DNA of 64,000 bases from UBA6912 sp963792895 (GTDB taxonomy: Bacteria > Actinomycetota > Acidimicrobiia > Spongiisociales > UBA5794), in the NCBI GenBank assembly GCA_963792895.1, contig CAWBYA010000004.1, positions 310,001 to 374,000 on the forward strand, written 5' to 3'. Both the position numbers and the translations under genes were made by a program. Below, piece by piece: positions 1-6,706 of this stretch. Each line of letters opens with the position of its first letter. Position 1 is the first letter of the stretch. The notes under the pieces were generated by a model, which was given only the letters and a program-made list of their open reading frames with translations, was not told the DNA's origin and did not search any database.

Positions 1-837
1 TGGGGGTCAATCGGCCGAGGGCTGCTTGGCGGCGGCGTCGGTGGTAGGTGCGCTCGATCCAGGTCACGATCGCTATCCGGAGTTCGTCTCGGGTCCGCCA
101 GCGTCGACGGTTCAAGACGTTGTTCTGGAGAAGCGAGAAGAACGATTCCATCGCGGCGTTGTCGGCTGCGGTGCCGACGCGTCCATCGAGCCGACGAGGC
201 CGTGACGGTCGAGGCAGCGTTTCATCTTCTGTGCGCGGAACTGCGACCCACGATCGGAATGGACGATGCAGCCGGCCACGTCAACGCCACTCCTGCGGGC
301 GACGGCGGTGTCGACCGCCGCAACCGCGAGACGGGCCTTCATACGTTCATCAATGGCGTAGCCGATGATCCGGTTCGACCACAGGTCCTTGACCGCACAC
401 ACGTAGAGTTTGCCCTCGTCGGTTCGGTGTTCGGTGATATCGGTGACCCAGGTCTGGTTCGGACCGTCTGCGGTGAAATCACGGCGGATCAGGTCATCAT
501 GGGCGGGCATCCGATACCGGGCGGGCTTGCGGCGACGGTTCGCGGCGCTGAAGCTGGCCCACCAGCCGTTCTCAGAACAGATCCGCCACACCGTCCGATC
601 ACACACCGGATGGCCGGCCGTTCGGACCTCGTCGGCCAGGAACCGGTAGCCGAACTCGGGATCATCGGCATGCGCCTCCCGGATTGCCTCGGCCAGCGCC
701 TGGCGGCGGGCTTCGGCAGGGCCGGTCGGCTGGCACAGCCACCGGTAGTAGGGCTGGCGAGCAACATCGAGTACCCGGCACGACACCGACACGGGAATCC
801 CGTCGGTGGCGAGCTCGCGGATCACCGGATACATCAT
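1..837 (-). pseudogene. IS3-family transposase OrfB, frameshifted and truncated by the window edge
   Basis: This is the DDE integrase half of the transposase. The first two catalytic acids are readable in one frame (TWVTDITEH and IVHSDRGSQF). Just after GLVGSM the frame is lost near 182-186, and the third catalytic acid (AAMESFFSLLQ) and the C-terminal ERTYHRRRRQAALGRLTP continue in another frame to base 1. One G missing from the coding strand would explain it. As written, the protein lacks its catalytic Glu and would be inactive. The ATG at 837 or a -1 frameshift from OrfA provides the start. An assembly error is possible because similar indels occur elsewhere in this window. Confidence 0.8.
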
Positions 838-1126
838 TCTTTGGGAGGTTCGCCCGGCCCAGATACGCAGCAGCCCGGCGAAGCACCTCATTCTCTTGTT
901 CCAACAGACGGATCCGACGACGCGCCGCCACCAGCTCCACCGACTCGGTCGTGGTACGACCTGGCTGCTCACCGTCGTCGATGCGGGCCTGACGCAACCA
1001 CTTCGACAACGTCATCGGATGAATCCCGAAATCAGCAGCGATCTGATCCAGGGTCACCCCGACCTCACGACTCCGGGCGACCCGCACGACATCGTCACGG
1101 AACTCTTTCGGATAGGGCTTCGGCAT
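662..1126 (-). CDS. IS3-family transposase OrfA (helix-turn-helix protein)
   Basis: OrfA supplies the DNA-binding half of the IS3 transposase. The N-terminus (MPKPYPKEFRDDVVRVAR) and the helix-turn-helix with TLDQIAADFGIHPMTLSKW are typical of the family, followed by a leucine-zipper-like stretch (RIRLLEQENEVLRRAAAYL). Homology ends near residue 97 (RANLPK); the frame then stays open by chance to 662. The ATG at 1126 fits family starts better than the in-frame GTG at 1132. OrfB lies in the -1 frame; a CCCAAAG stretch (minus strand, about 838-844) at the junction is a plausible slippage site for making the OrfAB fusion, as is usual in IS3 elements. Confidence 0.85.
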   Translation of the reverse strand: MPKPYPKEFRDDVVRVARSREVGVTLDQIAADFGIHPMTLSKWLRQARIDDGEQPGRTTTESVELVAARRRIRLLEQENEVLRRAAAYLGRANLPKNDVSGDPRARHRRDSRVGVVPGTRCCSPALLPVAVPADRPCRSPPPGAGRGNPGGACR

Positions 1127-1222
1127 AGGCACATCCTCTCCCGGCCCACCCTCCCGGGCAAGCCAGATCAGTTGTCACCTATCCGTGCATCAGGCCCAGG
1201 GCCCAGTCCGTAACATCCTGAT

Positions 1223-1645
1223 GTGGCGCAACCTCTCCTCACTACCCGGCACCTCAACAGGGCGCTTCTCGCCCGCCAGCTCCTGCTGGAGCGTGTGGCC
1301 CTCCCCGTCCCTCGCACCGTCGAGCGGATGGGCGGGATCCAGGCGCAGTACGCGCCCTCGGCCTACATCGGCTTGCGGACGCGGCTGGCGGGCTTCGAGC
1401 GCAGTCGGTTGACCCGCGCCCTCGGCCGCCGCACCGTCGTGCAAGGCACGCTCATGCGCGGGACGATCCGCCTCGTCTCTGCTCCCGACTACCCGATGTT
1501 TGCTGCAGGCGTCCGCAGCGCACGCCGCGAATGGTGGTTGCGGGTCTCGAAGGGGCGGGGCCTCGAGGAGAGGCTGAACGCAGTTGCCAGGGTGTTCGGG
1601 TTCGGCGACTACGCCCCACATGTCCGCACATCGCGCTCGGCCTGA
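1223..1645 (+). pseudogene. Winged-helix DNA-binding domain protein, C-terminally truncated
   Basis: The 140 residues match the N-terminus of actinobacterial winged-helix proteins of about 350-400 residues (HTH_42/YcaQ-like family). Recognisable pieces are RALLARQLLLE, GGIQAQYAPSAYIGLRTRL and VVQGTLMRGTIRLVSAPDY. The rest is missing: the frame stops at 1643-1645, just before the toxin-antitoxin genes. Translation would begin at GTG 1223. It starts only about 30 bp beyond the IS end, so the loss probably belongs to the rearrangement history of this island. I read it as a non-functional remnant. Confidence 0.65.
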
Positions 1646-1677
1646 TCGAGACACCCTTCCTTCAACTCACCTCGTGA

Positions 1678-1693
1678 GGTATGCTGACATACC
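1678..1693. promoter_or_regulatory. Perfect palindromic operator abutting the antitoxin start codon
   Basis: GGTATG-CTGA-CATACC is a perfect 6-bp inverted repeat whose last base touches the ATG at 1694. Ribbon-helix-helix antitoxins commonly bind such palindromes to repress their own operon. Its position would also occlude ribosome access, and there is no Shine-Dalgarno sequence between it and the start. Confidence 0.6.
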
Positions 1694-1915
1694 ATGAAGC
1701 GAACCACGGTCAAGTTGCCCGATGAGCTCGACGCCAAGCTGCGCCACGAGGCTGAACGGCGCGGAATCACCGTGTCTGAGCTGACCCGCGAGGCAATCGA
1801 GGACCACCTCGGCGGTCACGGCCGTCGTCTTCGCGCTGCTGGCGCGGGCCGCAGCGGGCGTGACGACATCTCCGAGCGAATCGAAGAGATCCTCGCAGCC
1901 GAGGTGACGCGATAG
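1694..1915 (+). CDS. Ribbon-helix-helix (CopG/VapB-type) antitoxin
   Basis: The protein has 73 residues. The N-terminus (MKRTTVKLPDELDAKLRHEAERRGITVSELTREAIEDHL) is a classic ribbon-helix-helix: one DNA-contacting beta strand followed by two helices. The C-terminal part (DDISERIEEILAAEVTR) would bind and neutralise the toxin. A perfect palindrome directly upstream is the likely operator for autoregulation. The next gene, a PIN-domain toxin, overlaps the stop codon, as expected for a VapBC-type operon. Confidence 0.85.
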   Translation: MKRTTVKLPDELDAKLRHEAERRGITVSELTREAIEDHLGGHGRRLRAAGAGRSGRDDISERIEEILAAEVTR

Positions 1916-2325
1916 CCCTCCTCGTCGACGCGGGACCGCTGTATGCCTACGTCGATGCCGACGACCGCCATCACGCCGAATCGCTCGAGCTCCTGCTGCA
2001 CCATCCCGGTCCATTGATCGTTCCCGTGCTCGTGATCACCGAGGTGGCCTACCTCATCGGAACACGGCTTGGCGTCGACGCCGAGGTTCGCTTCCTGGGT
2101 GATGTCGCCGCGGGTGAGTTCGCCATTGAGGCAGTCATGGCGAGTGATTGGCTCCGCATTGCCGAACTGGTCGGTCGGTATCGGGACCTGCCGCTGGGGA
2201 CCGTCGAGGGTTCGGTCGTGGCAACGGCCGAACGCCTCCGAACCACCAAGATCGCCACACTCGACCGCCGGCACTTCTCCATCGTTCGACCCGCCCACGC
2301 CGACGCGTTCGAACTCGTACCTTGA
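1912..2325 (+). CDS. PIN-domain ribonuclease toxin (VapC-like), unusual start
   Basis: This is a PIN-fold endoribonuclease, the expected toxin of the preceding antitoxin. The first catalytic acid lies in ALLVDAGPLYAYVDADDRHH, which is coded upstream of any ATG/GTG/TTG in this frame. Further signatures are VPVLVITEVAYLI (Glu), GSVVATAERL and IATLDRRHF (Asp). The only position that keeps the whole domain is ATA at 1912, overlapping the antitoxin stop by 4 nt. The first normal start in frame is TTG 2014, which would delete the first active-site Asp. Either ATA is used or the start has been mutated and the toxin silenced. Confidence 0.75.
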   Translation: MALLVDAGPLYAYVDADDRHHAESLELLLHHPGPLIVPVLVITEVAYLIGTRLGVDAEVRFLGDVAAGEFAIEAVMASDWLRIAELVGRYRDLPLGTVEGSVVATAERLRTTKIATLDRRHFSIVRPAHADAFELVP

Positions 2326-2389
2326 GATCTGCAACCACCCCGATCACTGGCGTACGAACCGTCGATGCAGCTCTCAAACCTCGAAGACA

Positions 2390-2433
2390 GTCACCAGCGC
2401 TGCCACTCGTGTAGTCCGCGACCGGAACGCTTC
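2390..2433. repeat. Left copy of a 44-bp direct repeat bracketing the MazEF-like cassette
   Basis: It aligns without gaps to 3146-3189 with four mismatches; the last 27 bases (2407-2433 and 3163-3189) are identical. On the minus strand both copies encode nearly the same C-terminal peptide (KRSGRGLHEWQRW here, KRSGRGLHERQRW in the other), followed by TGA. This looks like a duplicated gene end rather than an insertion-sequence terminus. Confidence 0.85.
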
Positions 2434-2523
2434 TCCGACACCGACACGACGCTGACTACGCGCGTCCGGACCTCGAGAAGGAGGTCCGACGGCCAGACGT
2501 GTGTAGACAACAGTATCTACGTC

Positions 2524-2535
2524 CTAGTAGACTAG
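2524..2535. promoter_or_regulatory. Palindrome in front of the MazE-like antitoxin
   Basis: CTAGT-AG-ACTAG lies five bases before the GTG start at 2541, and a related GTAGA...TCTAC pair occurs at about 2503-2520. Such short palindromes are typical autoregulatory sites of toxin-antitoxin operons. The functional assignment is inferred from position only. Confidence 0.45.
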
Positions 2536-2540
2536 TTGCC

Positions 2541-2780
2541 GTGAGCACAACGATAAGGGTGAGTGAGGAGACTCGGGACCGGCTGGCATCGCTGGCGAGC
2601 ACCACCGGACGGCCGATGACGAGAGTCCTCGATGATGCGGTCGAAGCCTTGGAGCGGAAGGTGTTCTTCGACAGGTTCAACCGCCGCTATCGAGAACTGC
2701 GCGATGACTCCGCAGCTTGGTCTGAGATCGAACAAGAGCGGGAAGCCGAAAAAGGTGCGCTGGGAGATGTCTCCGAGTGA
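2541..2780 (+). CDS. Ribbon-helix-helix antitoxin of a MazEF-like pair
   Basis: The protein has 79 residues from GTG 2541 (MSTTIRVSEETRDRLASLAS). This start was chosen because it begins exactly at the predicted DNA-binding beta strand; the frame is open further upstream to 2499 but that part overlaps the operator. The N-terminus is a ribbon-helix-helix and the C-terminal half is charged (RYRELRDDSAAWSEIEQEREAEKGAL), suited to wrapping the toxin. The toxin gene starts in a GTGA overlap at 2777. The role is inferred from fold and neighbour. Confidence 0.8.
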   Translation: MSTTIRVSEETRDRLASLASTTGRPMTRVLDDAVEALERKVFFDRFNRRYRELRDDSAAWSEIEQEREAEKGALGDVSE

Positions 2781-3115
2781 CACCTCGCCGGGGAGAGGTC
2801 TGGGTTGTCGACTTCGGTCAGCCGGTTGGTCGGGAACAGGCAGGGATTCGTCCCGCCGTGGTCGTATCGACCGATGCTCTCAACGAGGGCCCGGCCGGCG
2901 TCATTCTCGTTGTTCCGGTGACCTCGGCCCGACGTGACCTGCCCTCGCACATCGAGATCGAGCCTGGCGAGTCAGGCCTCGATCATTCGAGCTATGCCAA
3001 ATGTGAGGACGTGAAGTCTGTCTCGGAGCATCGGCTCATCGATCGGTTGGGAGTTGTCGGGCCCGAGCCTCTCTTCGAAATCGGGCGGGTGCTTGGATAC
3101 TTGCTCGAGCTTTGA
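2777..3115 (+). CDS. MazF/PemK-family endoribonuclease toxin
   Basis: The protein has 112 residues. It starts with the family hallmark MTPRRGEVWVVDFGQPVG, followed by RPAVVVSTDALN, VVPVTSARRDLPSHIEIE and the CEDVKSVSEHRLIDRLG block, all conserved in MazF-type mRNA interferases. The GTG start overlaps the antitoxin stop (GTGA). No truncation is visible, so the toxin looks intact. The pair sits between two copies of a 44-bp repeat and beside a recombinase remnant, suggesting arrival as a cassette. Confidence 0.9.
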   Translation: MTPRRGEVWVVDFGQPVGREQAGIRPAVVVSTDALNEGPAGVILVVPVTSARRDLPSHIEIEPGESGLDHSSYAKCEDVKSVSEHRLIDRLGVVGPEPLFEIGRVLGYLLEL

Positions 3116-3145
3116 CCGCTCGGAAGTCACCTCACCGAGAACGCT

Positions 3146-3189
3146 GTCACCAACGCTGACGTTCGTGTAGTCCGCGACCGGAACGCTTC
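3146..3189. repeat. Right copy of the 44-bp direct repeat
   Basis: This matches 2390-2433 with four mismatches, including 27 identical bases at 3163-3189. The recombinase-like homology on the minus strand ends at 3188, exactly where the repeat begins, so the repeat marks a recombination junction. Confidence 0.85.
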
Positions 3190-3376
3190 CCATCTCGGCG
3201 TAGACCTTCGCCTTGTCTGCCGGGTCCGCTGCGGCCAGGGTCGCCGTGATGTCCTGCAGGCTGGCCACGGGCGACTTGATGTCCTCGGCGGTCAGCGTGG
3301 TGGTGGGTGTCCGGCCGAGGAGGGCTTCGAGCCGGCGGCGTTCCCGTCCCGCCTCGGCGATCCACTTGCCGACCGT
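3188..3376 (-). pseudogene. Remnant of a serine site-specific recombinase (C-terminal region)
   Basis: The minus strand encodes a stretch resembling the helical C-terminal region of large actinobacterial serine recombinases: KWIAEAGRERRRLEALLGR, TPTTTLTAEDIK, VASLQDITATLAAADPADK and VYAEMG. The catalytic N-terminal domain and recombinase domain are absent, and the homology stops abruptly at the direct repeat. It is a dead fragment, useful mainly as evidence that an integrative element once lay here. Confidence 0.55.
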
Positions 3377-3575
3377 TCCAGCGGCTTCGTGTTCGGACGT
3401 GTCGACGTGGGGCACGAACATGCCGTCTGCGGTGAGCCCTTGGCGGTGGCGCGCAGGCCGCTGCCACCGACCTGGGGCTATGGGCGTCGTGGCGCACCGA
3501 TTGCTTTGGTCAGTTGGCGGCGGACGACTCGCCGAGGCTGTGCCGGTTGGAGCGTTGGATCTCGGCAGTTCCTCG

Positions 3576-4394
3576 CTATGCACGAATCACGTAGACGCGA
3601 TCCTCGAGCTTGCCGATCATGCGGTAGATCGTCCAGAGGTTGTTGCCCCGGACCACGCGGTACGGCAGGATGCCCATCGCCTCGACGAACCGGTCCTGAT
3701 CGCGGTTGAGGCGGGCGGCGAGGAGGAGCCGCTTCTCACCGTCTTCGCGCTCGAGCAGGTTCTCGAGCCACTCGGACGCGACGCGATCGATCATCTCGAT
3801 CGTGAAACCGCCCCCTTCGACGGTCCGTTCGAAGAGCTCGCCGTCGAGGCGTTCGGGCACCGTCGCGAGGTCGGCGCTCAGCTGGGCTGACTCCTTCGGT
3901 TCGAGGAGCGGCGTTGCGAGCACGTCGTGGATCACCATGGCGCCGCCCGGTTTCAGGACGCGACGGCATTCGGTGAGCGCCCCCTCGAGGTCTTCGACGT
4001 GGCCCATCATGTCTCGCGAGAAGACGGCGTCGAACGTGTCGTCGGGAGCGGGAATGTCGTTGATCGTTCCCAGCTTGTTCTCGACGAGGTGACCGTACTC
4101 GTGGTTGGCGATGGCTTCAGTACCGGCGTCGATGTTCAACTGGACCGGATCGACCGACAGCACCCGACATCCAAAACGTTCGGCGAGGTCGAGTGCCTGG
4201 GCGGCGTCACGTCCCCCGATGTCGAGGACGTAGCCCCCCTCCCCGACGCCAAGGGTGCTGAACGTGTCGTAGATCGATGTCCGCGGCCTCGGGTTGAGGC
4301 TGTATTCGGCCATCGCGACGGCGTCCTCCCACTCGAAGCCCCAGTCGCCGTACATCTGTTCAACCGTCAGCGGGGTGATGAAGTCGTGAGCCAT
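3576..4394 (-). CDS. Class I SAM-dependent methyltransferase
   Basis: The protein has 272 residues with a Rossmann-type methyltransferase core. Motif I is VLDIGGRDAAQALDLAERFG (a variant of the usual GxGxG), the acidic end of strand 2 is VLSVDP, then FDAVFSRDMMGHVEDLEGAL and the post-motif CRRVLKPGGAMVIHDV. The C-terminal 100 residues probably form the substrate lid. Members of this UbiE/SmtA-like group methylate small molecules; the substrate cannot be read from sequence. It is a single gene on the minus strand, facing away from the downstream SnoaL-like gene. Confidence 0.8.
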   Translation of the reverse strand: MAHDFITPLTVEQMYGDWGFEWEDAVAMAEYSLNPRPRTSIYDTFSTLGVGEGGYVLDIGGRDAAQALDLAERFGCRVLSVDPVQLNIDAGTEAIANHEYGHLVENKLGTINDIPAPDDTFDAVFSRDMMGHVEDLEGALTECRRVLKPGGAMVIHDVLATPLLEPKESAQLSADLATVPERLDGELFERTVEGGGFTIEMIDRVASEWLENLLEREDGEKRLLLAARLNRDQDRFVEAMGILPYRVVRGNNLWTIYRMIGKLEDRVYVIRA

Positions 4395-4788
4395 CCCTCC
4401 AGGCTACCCCCGTCACGTTCGCGACCGTCGCCAGCGCTGACGCGACATCCCGGTCAGCGAGGTGCCCCCTGACCCGGATCAGGAGTGCGCGTGCTCCCGC
4501 AACCTGCCCACATATGGCCACTGGTGCTAACTCCCGTGGAGTACGGGAGCGGAGCGGTTCTCCGACGCCGAGCCTCGGTTGAACGCCGGGGCTTTCGCGT
4601 CTGCAGGGCGTCGGTGTGGGCCTGGTGTTGCGCCTGATGTGGCGGAGCGGTTCGCTGTGAAGAGGCGTCTGGTCAGTTGCTCTTTGGGAAGGTCGAGCAC
4701 CGGGCACGTTGGCCCTAGCCGACAGGCGCAGAACGGTTCGACACTGAGTATGTGAGGGAGTCCTCCGTCCACACCGAGGAGGTGGCTC
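4395..4788. other. Intergenic region with one strong hairpin
   Basis: I see no convincing gene here. A perfect inverted repeat (CTCCCGT, 5-nt loop, ACGGGAG) lies at 4531-4549 without a T-tract, so it could be a terminator or a relic. A clear ribosome binding site (GAGGAGG) precedes the ATG at 4789. The stretch should also contain the promoter of the methyltransferase on the minus strand. Confidence 0.5.
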
Positions 4789-5268
4789 ATGGAGACACTC
4801 ACACCCGAGGCCCCCCAGCAGACGGTAACGGGCCGTCCTCGTCGCACCTGGCTCGTCGCCCTGATCGTCGTCCTCGCCCTGGCGGGGATCGCGGTTGGAA
4901 CGTGGGCGATCATCGGCGCCAACCAAAGCGACGACCTCGCCGTCGCCACCGAATTCGCCGACACGTGGGATGCGGCCTGGCAGTCACGAGGAGGGGAGGC
5001 GCTCGCCGCACTGTTCACCGAAGACGGCGTCTACATCGATCCGTTCGGCTCATTCGAGGGCCGAACTGCCATCAGGGCCCACGTTGCGACGTACGGCCTG
5101 TTCGCCAGCGCAGAACACGGTGAGGTTGTCGAACTCGACGACGGTGTTTTCGTGTTCCCCGTCGACGCCGTCTGGTTCGACGCCGATTGGGTGGGCGAAG
5201 TCGAGATCCGGCTCGAAGGCGACCTTGTCTCCCGCGCCGAACTCATGAAGTGGGAAGAGGTCGACTAG
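4789..5268 (+). CDS. Membrane-anchored SnoaL/NTF2-like protein
   Basis: The protein has 159 residues. A basic N-terminus (GRPRRT) precedes one transmembrane helix at about residues 20-42 (WLVALIVVLALAGIAVGTWA), so the rest probably lies outside the membrane. The soluble part begins FADTWDAAWQSRGGEALAALF and continues EDGVYIDPFGSFEGRTAIR, the classic opening of SnoaL/NTF2 alpha+beta domains. That fold serves as an enzyme or as a ligand-binding pocket; no catalytic set is evident. The start is fixed by the upstream GAGGAGG. No operon partner is visible. Confidence 0.7.
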   Translation: METLTPEAPQQTVTGRPRRTWLVALIVVLALAGIAVGTWAIIGANQSDDLAVATEFADTWDAAWQSRGGEALAALFTEDGVYIDPFGSFEGRTAIRAHVATYGLFASAEHGEVVELDDGVFVFPVDAVWFDADWVGEVEIRLEGDLVSRAELMKWEEVD

Positions 5269-5582
5269 GCAGGCCGCCATCAGCCAACGCCCGTACGTCA
5301 CGCGTTGGCACGCCGTGCCGCAGCAGATCGCAGTTGAGCTGGAGCAAGGGCCGGCCCCGCCACCGGCGAGCAGCCATGCCGAGCCCGGAGAATTCGCCTC
5401 GCCACCTGCGGCGACGTCAACGGAACCGACGACGGTACGCCTGTCGTCCCCCATCCAAGTCCCAACCCCCGGTGCTTTGGAGTGGTTCACAGGCTGCACG
5501 TGGGGTCTGCAGGTCGCGCATGCAGGATGGCCGAGGGCTCGGGGGCCAATGTCGATCCGCGGGTGGCGTAGGGTGGAGCGGC
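5269..5582. other. Intergenic region, no gene recognised
   Basis: The 314 bases between the SnoaL-like gene and the cupin gene have no coding signal that I can support on either strand. Open frames here are short and lack family resemblance. The promoter of the following cupin gene presumably lies in the last 60 bases. Confidence 0.4.
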
Positions 5583-5909
5583 ATGGACGGTCCGGCAGCG
5601 GCGCAGACTGAGGCGGCAAGCGCCGCCATGGCGGTGTTTGCTTCCGAGGGTCTCGTGCCACACACGTGGTCGAGTGAGCCGGGCTCCCGGTACGGTGAGC
5701 ATCGCCATCCGCAGCACAAGGTGCTCATCTGCGTCGAGGGTTCGATCACGTTCCACACGACCGGCGGCGAGTTTGCCCTTCGCTCGGGGGACCGGCTCGA
5801 TCTCCCGGCGGGCACGATGCACCGGGCGACGGTGGGGCAGGGCGGGGTCACGTGCATGGAGGCGTACCGCGCCGGCCGCACCCCGGGTCGGCGTTTCCTC
5901 GCACCATGA
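5583..5909 (+). CDS. Small cupin-domain protein
   Basis: The protein has 108 residues forming a single cupin barrel. The first metal motif is visible as YGEHRHPQHKVLICVEGSITFHT and the second as LRSGDRLDLPAGTMHRATVG, so His and Glu ligands for a divalent metal are largely present. Such proteins can be dioxygenases, isomerases or sensors, and the substrate is not deducible. The ATG at 5583 follows a weak GGGTGGAG site. The stop overlaps the next gene's ATG by 4 nt, so the two are probably co-translated. Confidence 0.75.
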   Translation: MDGPAAAQTEAASAAMAVFASEGLVPHTWSSEPGSRYGEHRHPQHKVLICVEGSITFHTTGGEFALRSGDRLDLPAGTMHRATVGQGGVTCMEAYRAGRTPGRRFLAP

Positions 5910-6706
5910 GCGTCCGGTTGCGTGCCGCAGTTGCGCTCGTCGTCGGAAGCGTCATCGGAGCCGGCGCCGCCGCGGCGTTCGGTGCGGGTGAACCCGCGGC
6001 CCAGACGCCGGCGACGACGACGGCCACAACGGCGGCTCCGACGGCCATCGCGATGGAGGCTCCCTGGGTCGAGGGTGGAGTGCGGTTCCGTTCGTCGGTT
6101 CTCGTGCCGCTCTCGTTCGTCGTCGACGAGGGCAGGGCGGAGATCGAGTTCGAGGTCGTGCCGCTGCACTGGACAGTTGACGAGGAGACCACCGTGGAGG
6201 AGATCCCGGTACAGCCGGAGCGCTGGGTCCTCACCACGACCACCGGCGGCACGTTCACCGCAGCGACGGTGCTCGGCGACGGCGTCGTCCGGTGGGATGT
6301 GCCAGGCGACCTGACGCCGGATGACGTCTCCTCGGTGATGGTTGTCGGTTGGCGGATCGCCGTGCCAATCGGCGAGACCGTGACTGTTCCGCTGGAGAGC
6401 GGGGCGAATGCGGCCTTCTCGGACGGAACGGAGATCGAGGTCGACGCGGTGCTCGAGCAGCTCAGCTCGACCATCGTCCAGCTCAACAGCCGATTGCCAG
6501 ACGATCCGTGGCATCACGGGTCGTCGCTGGCGGTCGTCGAGATCCGCGACCCGGGCTGGCGCATCGGCTTTCGCTTCAACCAGTCGAGCAATGTCCAGCT
6601 GATCTGGGCCGGCGGCGGCGCTCCCGACGAGGTGCAGCTGGAGCAGGGGTACCCGTTGTGGATGCCGGTCGCCGCAGAGACCGTCGTGATCGGGGAGGGG
6701 CCCTGA
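5906..6706 (+). CDS. Secreted or anchored protein of unknown function (paralogue A)
   Basis: The protein has 266 residues, starting at the ATG that overlaps the cupin stop (ATGA). The N-terminus (MSVRLRAAVALVVGSVIGAGAAAAFGAG) is a signal or anchor sequence followed by a Thr/Ala-rich linker, so the body is extracytoplasmic. The body is beta-rich, with SSVLVPLSFVVDEGRAEIEFE and RWVLTTTTGGTFTAATV. The next protein has the same order of elements (LLVPFTTVV, RWELTTESGG), so the two look like diverged tandem duplicates. I do not recognise a named family. Confidence 0.7.
   Translation: MSVRLRAAVALVVGSVIGAGAAAAFGAGEPAAQTPATTTATTAAPTAIAMEAPWVEGGVRFRSSVLVPLSFVVDEGRAEIEFEVVPLHWTVDEETTVEEIPVQPERWVLTTTTGGTFTAATVLGDGVVRWDVPGDLTPDDVSSVMVVGWRIAVPIGETVTVPLESGANAAFSDGTEIEVDAVLEQLSSTIVQLNSRLPDDPWHHGSSLAVVEIRDPGWRIGFRFNQSSNVQLIWAGGGAPDEVQLEQGYPLWMPVAAETVVIGEGP

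Larger units (their letters stand above)
1..1189 (-). mobile_element. IS3-family insertion sequence, cut by the window edge
   Basis: Two overlapping reading frames (orfA helix-turn-helix, orfB DDE integrase) lie on the minus strand in IS3 layout. The right end is placed near 1189 because the minus strand there begins TGCACGGATAGGTGACAAC, which resembles an IS3-type terminus. No second inverted repeat can be checked because the left end lies outside the window. The boundary is an estimate. Confidence 0.8.

Noticed and set aside
4531..4549. Hairpin considered as a confident rho-independent terminator
   Set aside because: The stem is perfect but there is no T-tract and no gene ends close by on either strand.
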